44,194 nt of DNA, from assembly GCA_013152435.1 (NCBI GenBank), contig JAADGJ010000024.1, forward strand, positions 1-44,194, in the 5' to 3' direction. Of this stretch, positions 9,019 to 17,125 are shown in pieces. The stretch is from Chloroflexota bacterium. GTDB lineage: Bacteria > Chloroflexota > Anaerolineae > DUEN01. The stretch's first letter is position 1, and each line of letters begins with the position of its first letter. The translations under genes were made by a program, and so were the position numbers. Below the pieces are notes generated by a model. The model saw only the letters and a list, made by a program, of their open reading frames with translations, had not been told where the DNA came from and did not search any database.

Positions 9019-9272
9019 AAGGTTAAGGGAAAAGGCATCTGCCTCGCAGGCCATAGTCCTTCCCGACACGCCGGGCCTTCCCCGCCGGAAAGGCTTGCGC
9101 CTCCATTCCCAACGGGATCCTGGTATCTCAGTGACTGGTTGACGGACATCGGCAGCGGACGAATCCGAACGGGCTTTCCCTGGGCCAGTCTCCAGGTCAT
9201 CTGAGGAACTATCGGAGCAAGTGGGTAGTGGACTGGCACCCCACGTCAGACTATCTACCAGGAGGGCAGGTG

Positions 9273-10379
9273 ATGATGAGAACCCGTCTGTTTCCCGTGC
9301 TACTCTTCCTTGCTGTAGCCCTGGCTTTGGCGCCCTTCGTCCAGGCGGAAGACGCCGCTCCCCCCCAGTGCTTCAATCTCTCGCCGGATGATTGCGCCTT
9401 CCTGACGGAAGCCCTGACCAAGACCGGTGTGCATGTCAGCTCCTTCCACCAGACGTCTCAGCTGGAGATCACCTTGAGTGGATGGATGGGGCAATCAGGC
9501 CAGCCCGACTTCGTCCTGAAGGCGGAGGGCGACGGCCCCGTCTCCAGCGATCTGGCCGCGGCGCTGCAAGACCCCTTCGCCGCCGCCTCCCTGATGCTGA
9601 ACATGACGATCACCTCCTCCAACGGGGCACAAGAGGTCACCACGCCGATCAGCATCCGATACGTGGACGGCACAAGCTACTGGACCGACCCCGTCACCGG
9701 CCAGTGGGTGGGCATGAAGGCGGCGGATGTCGTCTCACTGGGCATGATGGCGATGAACATGATGGAGGAGATGGAGCAGGCGTCTGAGGGCGCTCCCGCT
9801 ATGAAGGGCATGATGGGCATGGCCGGGATGGGCCCCATGGCGGCCATGGGGCTGCTGGGTATGAGCGCCGGCATGATCACCATGGACATGACGTCTATCC
9901 TGCCCACACCCTCCTTCGTCGTGGATTACGTGCGCCAACCCGACGTCGAGATGATGGGCGAGACGATGTCCCCCTTCCAACTCACCGTGGACCTCAACCC
10001 GCTGCTGTCCTCCGAGGAGTTCCAAAACCTGCTCGCTCAGACGCTGGAGGCGGCCGGGGCAGCCGGCCAGGACGCCAGCCTGCTCATGGCCGGGCAGATG
10101 GTGCCGGCGGTGCTCGAGCACACCCAGGTCACCATGAACGTGACCCAATGGATCGGGACGGCTGACCAGCTCCTGCGCAAGGTGGCCGTTGACCTCAACG
10201 TGGCGGTCGACCTGAACGCCCTCATGGGGATGGCCTCGGGTGAGGCCTCCGAGCCGGCCACGGCGAAGCTGCACTTCGAGATCACGCTGGATCAGATCAA
10301 CCAGAACTTCTCCTTCAGCGCTCCCGAGAACGCCACGTTCATCACGGCCGACGCTCTCGGCGCCATGTTGGCGCAGTAA
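9273..10379 (+). CDS. Secreted methionine-rich protein of unknown function
   Basis: The protein has 368 aa. I chose ATG 9273 because AGGAGG (9260-9265) lies 7 nt upstream and the signal peptide (MMRTRLFPVLLFLAVALALA, cleavage near FVQA/ED) then starts at residue 1. A frame extends upstream to 9228 without a ribosome site. The mature protein is acidic. From about residue 148 to 206 it has about 18 methionines, with runs such as MMAMNMMEEM and MKGMMGMAGMGPMAAMG. The flanking regions (DGTSYWTDPVTGQWVGM; KLHFEITLDQINQNFSFSAP) loosely recall LolA/LppX-like lipid-carrier folds. That is only a suspicion. The gene stands alone between its own promoter and terminator. Met-rich exported segments can bind Cu(I), but no other copper gene is nearby. 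Confidence 0.85.
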   Translation: MMRTRLFPVLLFLAVALALAPFVQAEDAAPPQCFNLSPDDCAFLTEALTKTGVHVSSFHQTSQLEITLSGWMGQSGQPDFVLKAEGDGPVSSDLAAALQDPFAAASLMLNMTITSSNGAQEVTTPISIRYVDGTSYWTDPVTGQWVGMKAADVVSLGMMAMNMMEEMEQASEGAPAMKGMMGMAGMGPMAAMGLLGMSAGMITMDMTSILPTPSFVVDYVRQPDVEMMGETMSPFQLTVDLNPLLSSEEFQNLLAQTLEAAGAAGQDASLLMAGQMVPAVLEHTQVTMNVTQWIGTADQLLRKVAVDLNVAVDLNALMGMASGEASEPATAKLHFEITLDQINQNFSFSAPENATFITADALGAMLAQ

Positions 10380-10415
10380 ACCATCAGACGATCGCAGCCC
10401 TTATTGATATCGTAG

Positions 10416-10453
10416 CCGACGAGTCGCCCAACACGGGCGGCTCGTCGGATTTT
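10416..10453 (+). terminator. Rho-independent terminator after the Met-rich protein
   Basis: A 14-bp stem (10416-10429 pairing with 10435-10448, one G-T pair) with loop AACAC is followed by ATTTTA. It lies 37 bp after the stop codon. Confidence 0.85.
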
Positions 10454-10497
10454 ACGGGTTCGAAGCGCGTCCGAACACTCCCGCTGCCCCCGCCACG

Positions 10498-10518
10498 GGG
10501 AGACCCGGAGGGTCTCCC
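10498..10518. repeat. Perfect 9-bp hairpin GGGAGACCC-GGA-GGGTCTCCC
   Basis: A perfect inverted repeat with a 3-nt loop sits in the gap between the Met-rich protein terminator and the ABC operon promoter. Its role is unknown. It may be part of a degraded repeat, as the neighbouring sequence is unusually palindromic. Confidence 0.5.
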
Positions 10519-10677
10519 TCCCACAGGCATCGGTTTAAGCGATACGAAGGCGTGGCCCTGCCTCCCCGGGATGGCGAAGCTCACCCTCAGCCCTTTACCG
10601 GCCCCGTGGAGCCGGATGCCGGCCGGAGCCCCCACCAGACGGGCAAAGGCGAGAGGCAGCTTTCCTTTGCAGAGAAG

Positions 10678-10774
10678 CTTCCCTCCGCACCTCCCCTTTC
10701 AGGTGCGACCGCCCGTAGAGGGGAAAAGGTGGCAGGCGGGGGCCTCGCCCATGCTGTTCAGTTGATGCGAATAG
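10678..10774 (-). repeat. Dispersed repeat family 2, copy 1 (minus orientation)
   Basis: Read on the minus strand, this segment matches 19333-19434 over about 100 bp. Shared blocks include CATCAACTGAACAGCATGGG, GCGAGGCCCCCGCCTG and CGCACCTGAAAGGGGAGGTG. The last block forms a hairpin (CGCACCT...AGGTGCG). It has no coding function that I can see. Confidence 0.75.
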
Positions 10775-10819
10775 ACGCAACGGCATTGTGCCCCTACCCA
10801 ATACGCCTCAGATCTTGTA

Positions 10820-10862
10820 GAGGCAGCCCTTGTGGCTGCCTCAGGCGCCCACAAGGGGCGCC
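10820..10862. repeat. Tandem pair of GTAGGGGC-type hairpins
   Basis: Two adjacent perfect hairpins occur here. GAGGCAGCC (10820-10828) pairs with GGCTGCCTC (10834-10842). GGCGCCC (10844-10850) pairs with GGGCGCC (10856-10862). The right flank reads CCCCTAC. Similar GTAGGGGC palindromes are at 28283-28309 and 42900-43108. Confidence 0.6.
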
Positions 10863-10928
10863 CCTACGGTGGGATTTCAGGGGCAGGTGTCTGAGTTTTG
10901 AAAAGCCCTGATCCTCCCAGAAAAATCA

Positions 10929-10957
10929 TTGACACCCGCGCGGCCGGATGCTATAAT
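10929..10957 (+). promoter_or_regulatory. Near-perfect sigma70 promoter of sugar ABC operon 1
   Basis: TTGACA (10929-10934), a 17-bp spacer and TATAAT (10952-10957) match both consensus hexamers exactly. The first gene starts at 11296, leaving a leader of about 330 nt. A strong constitutive core promoter in a sugar operon suggests control by a repressor or by the leader. No operator was identified. Confidence 0.85.
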
Positions 10958-11219
10958 GACCGAGGCGACCGGGTAAGATTGTCGAAAAGCCTCATCCGCT
11001 CATGTATCGTTTCCATCGAGTCCCCTTGCCGGGTCATGGCGATGCCTCTCTCCCCCGGCACAGCGGGATGCCTTCCGAGTGGAATGCTCGATGAGCGAAT
11101 CTTCGCATCACACACGCGCATCCGTGCGATCTGTGCCTTCGTGACCCGTTCGAAAGCGCGCTCGCCATCGCGCCGACCACCCTCCTACCCTCGCGAGCGC
11201 GACCAACCACGATCGGAAA

Positions 11220-11291
11220 GGAGGTGAGAGCGAATCCCTTTTGATCCCTTCGTCGATTTCATCTCACGACTCCTATCTCTACAGGAGGTGA
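11220..11291 (+). promoter_or_regulatory. Duplicated Shine-Dalgarno GGAGGTGA in the leader
   Basis: GGAGGTGA occurs at 11220-11227 with no usable start codon behind it. It occurs again at 11284-11291, 4 nt before the ATG of the binding-protein gene. The second is the working ribosome site. The upstream one may be a ribosome standby site or a relic. Confidence 0.5.
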
Positions 11292-11295
11292 CTCG

Positions 11296-12651
11296 ATGGA
11301 CGCGCTTTCCAACAAACGTATCAGCCGCCGCAAGATGTTGAAGCTGTTGGGTGCCGGCGCCACCGCCGCTTATGTGGCTGCCTGTGCACCGCCCGCAGCC
11401 CCCGCACCGGCCGAGGCCCCTAAAGCACCGGCGGTCTCCAAGGGAAAGCCTTTCGAGGGGATCACGTTGAACACCCTGGGCGGCCCTGATCCCACGGGGT
11501 GGGAAGCCAAGGAGAACGCCCTGTTCGAGGAGAAGTACGGCGCCAAGGTGAACGTCACCACGGTCCCGTATGGCGAGCAGCGACAGAAGCTCACCACGGC
11601 CTTCATGACGGGCGGCTCCGCGTACGATTTCTTCGTCATCGACTGCATCGAGGTCCCCGAGTACGTGGAGGCCGGCTGGGTGCTGGATATCACGGACTGG
11701 GTCACCGACGAGATGAAGCAGGACCTGCTCCCCTTCGCGGCCGACGGGATGATGTACAAGGGCCGATGGTATGGGCTGCCGTGGATCTCCGAGTGGAAAT
11801 CCTTCGTCTACAACGAGGCGCACCTGGAGAAGGCGGGGATCAGCGAGCTCGCCACGACCTGGGATCAGTTCGTCAAGGACTGCCAGACGCTTCAGGAGAA
11901 AGGCGTGGTCCCCAAGTATGCCACGGCCTGGTCCTGGCTGCAGGGTGAGGCGATCATCTGCGATTTCGTCGCCCTGGCCGTCAGCTTCGGCGGGCAGTTC
12001 TTCGACGAGGACCAGAACCCGTTGTTCAACGGCGAGGGCGCTGTGAACGCGCTCCAGTTTATGCGAGACACCATTTACGAGTACAAGATCACCAACCCCG
12101 CCTCGCTCACCTGGTCCGAACGCGAGGTGGACGACGCCGCCTACGCAGGTGATATCTCCTACTTCCTCAAGTGGGGGCTGCCCCTGATCCCGCTCAACAA
12201 CCCGGAGATCTCCAAGGTCGTGGGGCAGTGCCAGATCGGCCTGCTGCCCTCCTATGACGGACAGCACACGGCCACGTGCTCCGGCCCCATGGGGTTGGCC
12301 ATCTCCTCCGGCTCCAAGCATAAGGAGGCCGCCTGGGCCTATCTGCAGTTCCGGGCCGGGCGTGAGGGGGCCAAGCGCAACGCGATCGGCGCGGGCATCG
12401 TCCCCGGGTGGGCCTCGCTGTTCAAGGATCCGGAGGTGTTGGAGGCCATCCCCGGCCTCGACCTCATGCTGGAGCAGGCCAAGCATGTGGTCAACCGGCC
12501 GCGCGTCCCCTGGTACTACGAGTTCTCCACCACCCTCCAGGTGGAGCTCCAGAACGCGCTGACCGACAAGAAGTCTCCACAGGAGGCCCTGGACGACGCC
12601 GTCGCCAAGACGCTGGAGATCAAGGAGAAGTTCGAGTCCAAGAAGGGCTAG
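11296..12651 (+). CDS. Sugar ABC transporter substrate-binding lipoprotein (CUT1)
   Basis: The 451-aa protein belongs to extracellular solute-binding family 1. The N-terminus carries a twin-arginine signal (ISRRKMLKLLG, RR at 11-12) and a lipobox with C30 (YVAAC). An Ala/Pro-rich tether to about residue 48 follows. The rest is a typical bilobal sugar-binding fold (YGLPWISEWKSFVYNEAHLE; ATCSGPMGLAISSGSKHKEA). It would capture an oligosaccharide or glycoside outside the membrane and deliver it to the two permeases encoded next. It is the first gene after a strong promoter and is followed by a stable hairpin, which fits high expression relative to the permeases. The ligand is unknown; the linked GH4 enzyme suggests an alpha-linked or phosphorylated glycoside. 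Confidence 0.95.
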   Translation: MDALSNKRISRRKMLKLLGAGATAAYVAACAPPAAPAPAEAPKAPAVSKGKPFEGITLNTLGGPDPTGWEAKENALFEEKYGAKVNVTTVPYGEQRQKLTTAFMTGGSAYDFFVIDCIEVPEYVEAGWVLDITDWVTDEMKQDLLPFAADGMMYKGRWYGLPWISEWKSFVYNEAHLEKAGISELATTWDQFVKDCQTLQEKGVVPKYATAWSWLQGEAIICDFVALAVSFGGQFFDEDQNPLFNGEGAVNALQFMRDTIYEYKITNPASLTWSEREVDDAAYAGDISYFLKWGLPLIPLNNPEISKVVGQCQIGLLPSYDGQHTATCSGPMGLAISSGSKHKEAAWAYLQFRAGREGAKRNAIGAGIVPGWASLFKDPEVLEAIPGLDLMLEQAKHVVNRPRVPWYYEFSTTLQVELQNALTDKKSPQEALDDAVAKTLEIKEKFESKKG

Positions 12652-12678
12652 CGCCCCTCTGAAGCCAGAAATGCCGGC

Positions 12679-12715
12679 GAGGGCCTGAGAACGCGAGACC
12701 GCCTCTCAGGCCCTC
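12679..12715 (+). promoter_or_regulatory. Intercistronic hairpin between binding protein and permease genes
   Basis: A perfect 12-bp stem, GAGGGCCTGAGA (12679-12690) with TCTCAGGCCCTC (12704-12715), has no T-run after it. It probably stabilises the 3' end of the binding-protein message or attenuates read-through. A hairpin sits at the same place in the second ABC operon. Confidence 0.7.
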
Positions 12716-12776
12716 ATGTCCGTCACGCTCCTGCGCGGCGACGCGCGAGAATGGACCATCACCCGCCGATCACCTC

Positions 12777-13727
12777 ATGTCGAGGATGGCCATGCGATCA
12801 GAGACCAAAAGGGACCCCAGACCACGCCTTCCTGCCCATCGTGGGTTGCGCCTGAGCAAGCGGCAATTCGGGATCCTGCTTGTATTGCCCAGCTTCCTCA
12901 TCGTCTTCGTCACACTGGTTTACCCACTGGTCTACTCCATCTACATCACCTTCCACGACATGAACGTCACCCGGCCGGCCATCGGGCCGCAGTTCGTGGG
13001 ATTTGACAATTATGTCGAGGTTCTACAGAACAAAGAGTTCTGGCAGGCGCTGCTACGCACTGCCTACTTCGTCCTGTACGACATCTTCGTGGGCATGCCG
13101 CTGGGGCTGGCCATCGCCCTGCTGCTCAACCAGCGCTTCGCCGGGCGCGGCATCGTACGGGCATTGATCCTGATCCCCTACGTGTTGCCGGGCACGGTGA
13201 ACGGCCTCCTCTGGAAGTGGATCTACAACTCCGATTACGGCTCGCTGAATGCGCTTCTCCAACAACTGGGGCTCATTCAGGAGTATATCCCGTGGCTGTC
13301 CCGCCCCACGCTGGCGCTGCACATGCTGATCCTGGCCAACCTATGGCAGGGGACCCCCTTCGCCATCCTGCTATACCTGGCCGGCCTGCAGACGATCCCG
13401 CGAGATCTGTATGAGGCCGCCACCGTTGACGGCGCCAGCGCGTGGCAGTCGTTCCGCAACATCACCCTGCCGCTGCTAACGCCGATCACGCTGGTCATGG
13501 CCGTGCTGAAGACCATCGCTACCTTCAAGATCTTCGACATCGTCTACGTGCTCACGGGCGGCGGCCCGGCCAACTCGACACAGGTGGTGAGCTATTACAT
13601 CTTCATCAACTCATTCAAGTTCCTGAACATCGGACTGGGCGCGGCCATGTCCTACGTTCTGACGCTGATCATCTTGGGCTTGGTGATCATCTACTATCGC
13701 CTGTTGAGCACGGAAGTGTCCTATTAG
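12777..13727 (+). CDS. CUT1 sugar ABC permease (MalF/UgpA-like)
   Basis: The protein has 316 aa if started at 12777. In-frame ATGs at 12786 and 12792 are equally possible, and GAGG at 12782-12785 favours 12792. Six transmembrane helices are expected: LLVLPSFLIVFVTLVYPLVY is the first. The EAA-type loop that contacts the ATPase is present (LYEAATVDGASAWQSFRNIT). It forms the membrane channel with the next gene product. No ATPase is encoded in the operon, so a shared MsiK/UgpC-type ATPase from elsewhere is presumably used. Confidence 0.95.
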   Translation: MSRMAMRSETKRDPRPRLPAHRGLRLSKRQFGILLVLPSFLIVFVTLVYPLVYSIYITFHDMNVTRPAIGPQFVGFDNYVEVLQNKEFWQALLRTAYFVLYDIFVGMPLGLAIALLLNQRFAGRGIVRALILIPYVLPGTVNGLLWKWIYNSDYGSLNALLQQLGLIQEYIPWLSRPTLALHMLILANLWQGTPFAILLYLAGLQTIPRDLYEAATVDGASAWQSFRNITLPLLTPITLVMAVLKTIATFKIFDIVYVLTGGGPANSTQVVSYYIFINSFKFLNIGLGAAMSYVLTLIILGLVIIYYRLLSTEVSY

Positions 13728-13761
13728 GCCGCCGATCCACACCAAGGGGGCACAGATCACG

Positions 13762-14655
13762 ATGAGCACGACAGCGATCTCCCGACCACGGCTCTCCAGA
13801 CGCCAACGCAAGCTGCTGCGAGGGATTATCCTGTATTTCCTGGTCCTGCTGGTTGTGCTGTATACCCTCGCCCCGGTCGTCTGGCTGGTGATCTCCAGCA
13901 TCACCCCGCTGACCGACCTGCTCACGATCCCGCTGCGCTGGATCCCGCGCCATCCTACCTTTAAGAACTATCAGGCCATCATCGCCGCCACGCCTCAGAC
14001 GGCCGGCGTGAACTATCAATTCAAGGTCGCCTTATGGAACAGCCTGGTCGTCAGCCTGGGCGTCACCCTGCTGTGCCTGGTCACCGGGTCCATGGCCGCC
14101 TACGCCTTCGCCCGGCTGGACATGCCATTCAAGGACCGGCTGGTCTTCATCCTGCTCTTCACTCAGATGCTGCCAGGCATCGCCATCCTGATCCCGCTCT
14201 TCCTGATCGGCAGCCGTCTGCACATGCTGGATCGTCGCATCACGCTGATCATCGTCTACTGCTCCTTTACCCTGCCGTTCATCGTGTGGATGATGCGAGG
14301 CTATTTTGAGACGATCCCCAAGGATCTGGAGGATGCGGCCATGATCGATGGCTGCTCCCAGATCGGCACGCTATTCCGGGTGGTCATCCCGCTCTCCACG
14401 CCCGGCCTGTTCGCCACTGGCGTGTTCGCCTTCCTGGGCGCCTGGAACGAGTTCATGATCGCGCTGGCGCTGACCAACACCCTGGCCTCGAAGACGATGC
14501 CGGTGGCGCTGGCGGAGTTCATCGGCCGATTCACCGTGGACTACGGGCTCATGAGCACTGTGGGCGTGATCGCCTCCCTGCCGCCTATCCTGCTGGCCCT
14601 GGCCTTCCAGCGCTACCTGTTGGAGGGGCTGACCAGCGGCGCCGTGAAGGGCTGA
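13762..14655 (+). CDS. CUT1 sugar ABC permease (MalG/UgpE-like)
   Basis: The 297-aa protein is the second channel subunit. The first helix is IILYFLVLLVVLYTLAPVVW. The EAA loop reads PKDLEDAAMIDGCSQIGTLF, followed by the conserved LGAWNEFMIAL segment. The start at 13762 follows an AAGGGGG site and lies 34 bp after the upstream permease gene. Confidence 0.95.
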   Translation: MSTTAISRPRLSRRQRKLLRGIILYFLVLLVVLYTLAPVVWLVISSITPLTDLLTIPLRWIPRHPTFKNYQAIIAATPQTAGVNYQFKVALWNSLVVSLGVTLLCLVTGSMAAYAFARLDMPFKDRLVFILLFTQMLPGIAILIPLFLIGSRLHMLDRRITLIIVYCSFTLPFIVWMMRGYFETIPKDLEDAAMIDGCSQIGTLFRVVIPLSTPGLFATGVFAFLGAWNEFMIALALTNTLASKTMPVALAEFIGRFTVDYGLMSTVGVIASLPPILLALAFQRYLLEGLTSGAVKG

Positions 14656-14706
14656 TCCAGCCGCCCACAGTTCCAATATCCTGCCTTTCGATAGGAGATG
14701 GTTCAC

Positions 14707-16095
14707 ATGCTACCGACCAAGATCACTGTCATCGGCGCAGGCAGCGCCGCCTTCGGGCTCAACACGCTGGCCGCCCTCATGCGCAGCGAACGGCTGCACG
14801 GCAGCCAGCTCGCGCTGGTAGATCGCAATGCGGAGACGCTCGATCTGGTGGCCCGGCTGGCCCAACGCCTGAACCGGGAGTGGGACGCCCAGATGACGAT
14901 CACCACGCACACGCACCACGCGGAGGCCCTGGAAGGAACCGAGTTCGTCGTCTCCGCCATCGAGGTCCCTCCCCGAGAGGAGTTATGGCGATCGGACTAC
15001 GAGATCCCTCTCAAGTACGGCGTGCGCCAGCCTTACGGGGAGAACGGCGGCCCGGGCGGCTTCGCACACGCCGCCCGGAACATCGGCCCGGTGATGGAGA
15101 TCGTGCGTGACATGGAGCTGGCGTGTCCCGACGCCTGGTACATCAACTTTACCAACCCGATGATCCGCATCTGCGACGCCATCGCCCGATATAGCAAGAT
15201 CAAGGTGGTGGGGCTATGCCACCAGATCCACGCCGGATACGGCATGGTCGGGTACGCCCTGGCCGAGGATCTGGGGATCGAGGTCCCCGAGGGGGTCGTC
15301 TCCACCCACGCGGACCCGAGGACCTGGCCGCCGTTGATCGAGGTGGCGCGGCAGGCCATGAAGCGGATCGATATCAAGGCCGCCGGCCTCAATCACTTCA
15401 CCTGGATGCTGGACGTGCGAGACAAGCGCACCGGCGAGGACCTCTATCCCCTCTTCGCCGAGCGCTGGGCCGCGCTGGACCCGTCGTTCGAGCCGCTCAC
15501 CCGGCGCGTGTACGAGGCCATGAGGCTGTTCCCCATCCCCGGGGACGAGCACCTCTGTGAGTACCTGCCCTGGGTGAGCGACCCCATCACCAAGCCGTGG
15601 GAGAAATACGACATCAGCCTGTATGATTGGGACCTGTGGGACGAGCGGCGCGAGAACCTCCATGAGGTCATCGCCCGCATGGCGGACGGGGAGACGAGCC
15701 TCGATCGGCTGCACGATGCCGATAGCGAGGGGGCGCTGGAGATCATCGAGAGCATCGCCGGGGCCGGGAACCACTACCACCTGGCCGTCAACGTCCCGAA
15801 TCAGGGGCTCATCAGCAACCTGCCGGAGGGCGCCATCGTCGAGGTGCCGGGGCTGGTCAGCGGCCTGGGCGTGCGAGGGATCAGCGTGGGCGCGCTACCG
15901 GAGCCTGTGGCCGAGCTATGCCGTCGTGAGATCACCGTCGCCCGGCTGTGTGTGGACGCGGCCGTGAACGGCGATCGCCAGGCCGCCCTGCAGTGCCTGC
16001 TGCTGGATCCCGTCATCACCGACCTGGACGTGGCCCGACAGGTCCTGGATGATTACCTGCAGACATATCGCGAGTATCTGCCACAATTCTGGTAG
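14707..16095 (+). CDS. Glycoside hydrolase family 4 (NAD- and metal-dependent)
   Basis: The protein has 462 aa. ATG 14707 lies 9 nt after AGGAG (14693-14697); the ATG at 14698 is too close to it. The Rossmann motif is at the N-terminus ([10 protein letters not shown]). GH4 enzymes cleave glycosides by an oxidation-elimination mechanism using NAD and Mn. The metal ligands are visible as C171-H172 in GLCHQIH and H230 in GLNHFTW. The family tetrapeptide after the cysteine is normally used to sort specificities (CHS alpha-galactosidase, CHE alpha-glucosidase, CHG glucuronidase, CN/CD phospho-sugars). Here it is CHQI, which fits none of these. As the last gene of the transporter operon it probably acts on the imported glycoside in the cytoplasm. 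Confidence 0.93.
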   Translation: MLPTKITVIGAGSAAFGLNTLAALMRSERLHGSQLALVDRNAETLDLVARLAQRLNREWDAQMTITTHTHHAEALEGTEFVVSAIEVPPREELWRSDYEIPLKYGVRQPYGENGGPGGFAHAARNIGPVMEIVRDMELACPDAWYINFTNPMIRICDAIARYSKIKVVGLCHQIHAGYGMVGYALAEDLGIEVPEGVVSTHADPRTWPPLIEVARQAMKRIDIKAAGLNHFTWMLDVRDKRTGEDLYPLFAERWAALDPSFEPLTRRVYEAMRLFPIPGDEHLCEYLPWVSDPITKPWEKYDISLYDWDLWDERRENLHEVIARMADGETSLDRLHDADSEGALEIIESIAGAGNHYHLAVNVPNQGLISNLPEGAIVEVPGLVSGLGVRGISVGALPEPVAELCRREITVARLCVDAAVNGDRQAALQCLLLDPVITDLDVARQVLDDYLQTYREYLPQFW

Positions 16096-16129
16096 ATCGC
16101 TCCGTTTCCCATCCCAAATCAGCGGATCA

Positions 16130-16160
16130 CACAGGCCCCAGAGATGATCTGGGGCCTGTG
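16130..16160 (+). terminator. Strong hairpin after the GH4 gene (likely operon terminator)
   Basis: A perfect 13-bp stem (16130-16142 pairing with 16148-16160, CACAGGCCCCAGA) has a 5-nt loop and lies 35 bp after the stop codon. The following bases (CAAATCTTGA) have no T-run, so termination may be Rho-assisted or the hairpin may protect the 3' end. Confidence 0.65.
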
Positions 16161-16303
16161 CAAATCTTGAGCCGTCCCGCCGGGCGGGGCAGCCTCCACA
16201 GGCCTCCATGCAAGCGATCCCCCTCCCCGCCTCGTGGGGCCAAAAGCCATCGATCGAATGAAGGAATATCTCTGGGAAGGGGAGCAGCCCGCCATACCCT
16301 CTC

Positions 16304-16390
16304 CAAGCAGGTGGAGCTCCCATGCTCCACCTGCAGGAGCTCCCACGCTCCACCTGCAGGAGATCCCATGCTCCACCAGCAGGAGCTCCC
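16304..16390. repeat. 23-bp tandem repeat (3 units plus partial) with hairpin
   Basis: Three consecutive 23-bp units from 16322 to 16390 (ATGCTCCACCTGCAGGAGCT type) differ at only a few positions. They are preceded by a partial unit ending GGTGGAGCTCCC. The partial and first units form the hairpin GGTGGAGC-TCCCAT-GCTCCACC. There is no frame with a likely start, and the units have no unique spacers, so this is not a CRISPR array. Confidence 0.75.
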
Positions 16391-16529
16391 ACAACGCCAC
16401 TTCGAGCAACTGCGCCTAAAGGGAACCAATGGCCAGCGAGGGTCCTACCCGTGCTGTTAGGCAGCTCCATCGATGCGCATGGAGCGACCCGGCGGATCGC
16501 CCCCGCCGCCTCCCGAAGCCGCCGCTCCT

Positions 16530-16558
16530 TTGCCCGCGAGGCCTAACTGAGATACAAT
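16530..16558 (+). promoter_or_regulatory. Sigma70-type promoter of the small basic protein
   Basis: TTGCCC (16530-16535), a 17-bp spacer and TACAAT (16553-16558) form the promoter. The -10 hexamer overlaps the upstream in-frame ATG at 16557, which therefore cannot be the translation start. Confidence 0.6.
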
Positions 16559-16589
16559 GTGTCAAGAAATGCAGACGAGGACATCTCTC

Positions 16590-17078
16590 ATGACGACCCG
16601 GTGGAGGAGACGACGCTGGCCCCGCACGAAACGCCCGCCCTGGGAGCCCTTTGAGGGCCGTGTGCCCTATGGCAGCCGCCTGGCCGAGGCCCTACGCCTG
16701 AGCCCGATGGTCGTGGAGGCGCTGATCGCCTTCGGGGAGGAGCGCTGGCCCCGCCGGATCTGGGCTCCCTGGCGCCGTCGCTTCGAGATCTACTTCGAGG
16801 GCAAGGATGAAGGGCCCACGGGCCAGTTCACCTGGTATGTGGTCTCCCGGGTGGGATGGCAAGACCGGCTCGGCAAGCCGCTGCAGAGGGACTACTATCC
16901 GGTCAACCTGCGCTTCTCCTTGCGACAGGACCAGCCGGCCGTGTTCGAGGTGATGGGCCGCACCGCGTACCTCAATCGGCTCTCCCTGGACCGCGTGCTG
17001 CAAGAGGTCCTGGAGGACGAGGTACAACCTCACCGCATGGACGATGATCGCTTCCGGGAGATGGAACGACTGCTATAG
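16590..17078 (+). CDS. Small basic hypothetical protein
   Basis: The 162-aa protein was not recognised. Start ATG 16590 has GAGGA 8 nt upstream; earlier in-frame ATGs at 16557 and 16569 lie within or too near the promoter. The N-terminus is strongly basic and Trp-rich (RWRRRRWPRTKRPPWEPF). The remainder looks like a compact alpha/beta domain (FEIYFEGKDEGPTGQFTWYV) ending in an acidic helix. There is no signal peptide or membrane segment. The gene stands alone and is convergent with the metallophosphoesterase gene. A nucleic-acid-binding role is conceivable from the basic N-terminus but is not supported otherwise. Confidence 0.7.
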   Translation: MTTRWRRRRWPRTKRPPWEPFEGRVPYGSRLAEALRLSPMVVEALIAFGEERWPRRIWAPWRRRFEIYFEGKDEGPTGQFTWYVVSRVGWQDRLGKPLQRDYYPVNLRFSLRQDQPAVFEVMGRTAYLNRLSLDRVLQEVLEDEVQPHRMDDDRFREMERLL

Positions 17079-17125
17079 CTTCGATCCGCCGACGGATGGT
17101 CACGCCCTGCCGGGCAGAGCGCACC

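Noticed and set aside
9019-9272. Cyclic-di-GMP or other known riboswitch in the leader
   Set aside because: The conserved core sequences of the classes I know were not found; only weak complementary stretches are present.
11185-12486. 433-codon minus-strand frame opposite the binding-protein gene
   Set aside because: The plus strand has a Tat signal, a lipobox and a promoter; the minus frame has none of these.
16304-16390. CRISPR array
   Set aside because: Units are contiguous 23-bp tandem repeats with no unique spacers, and no cas genes are present.
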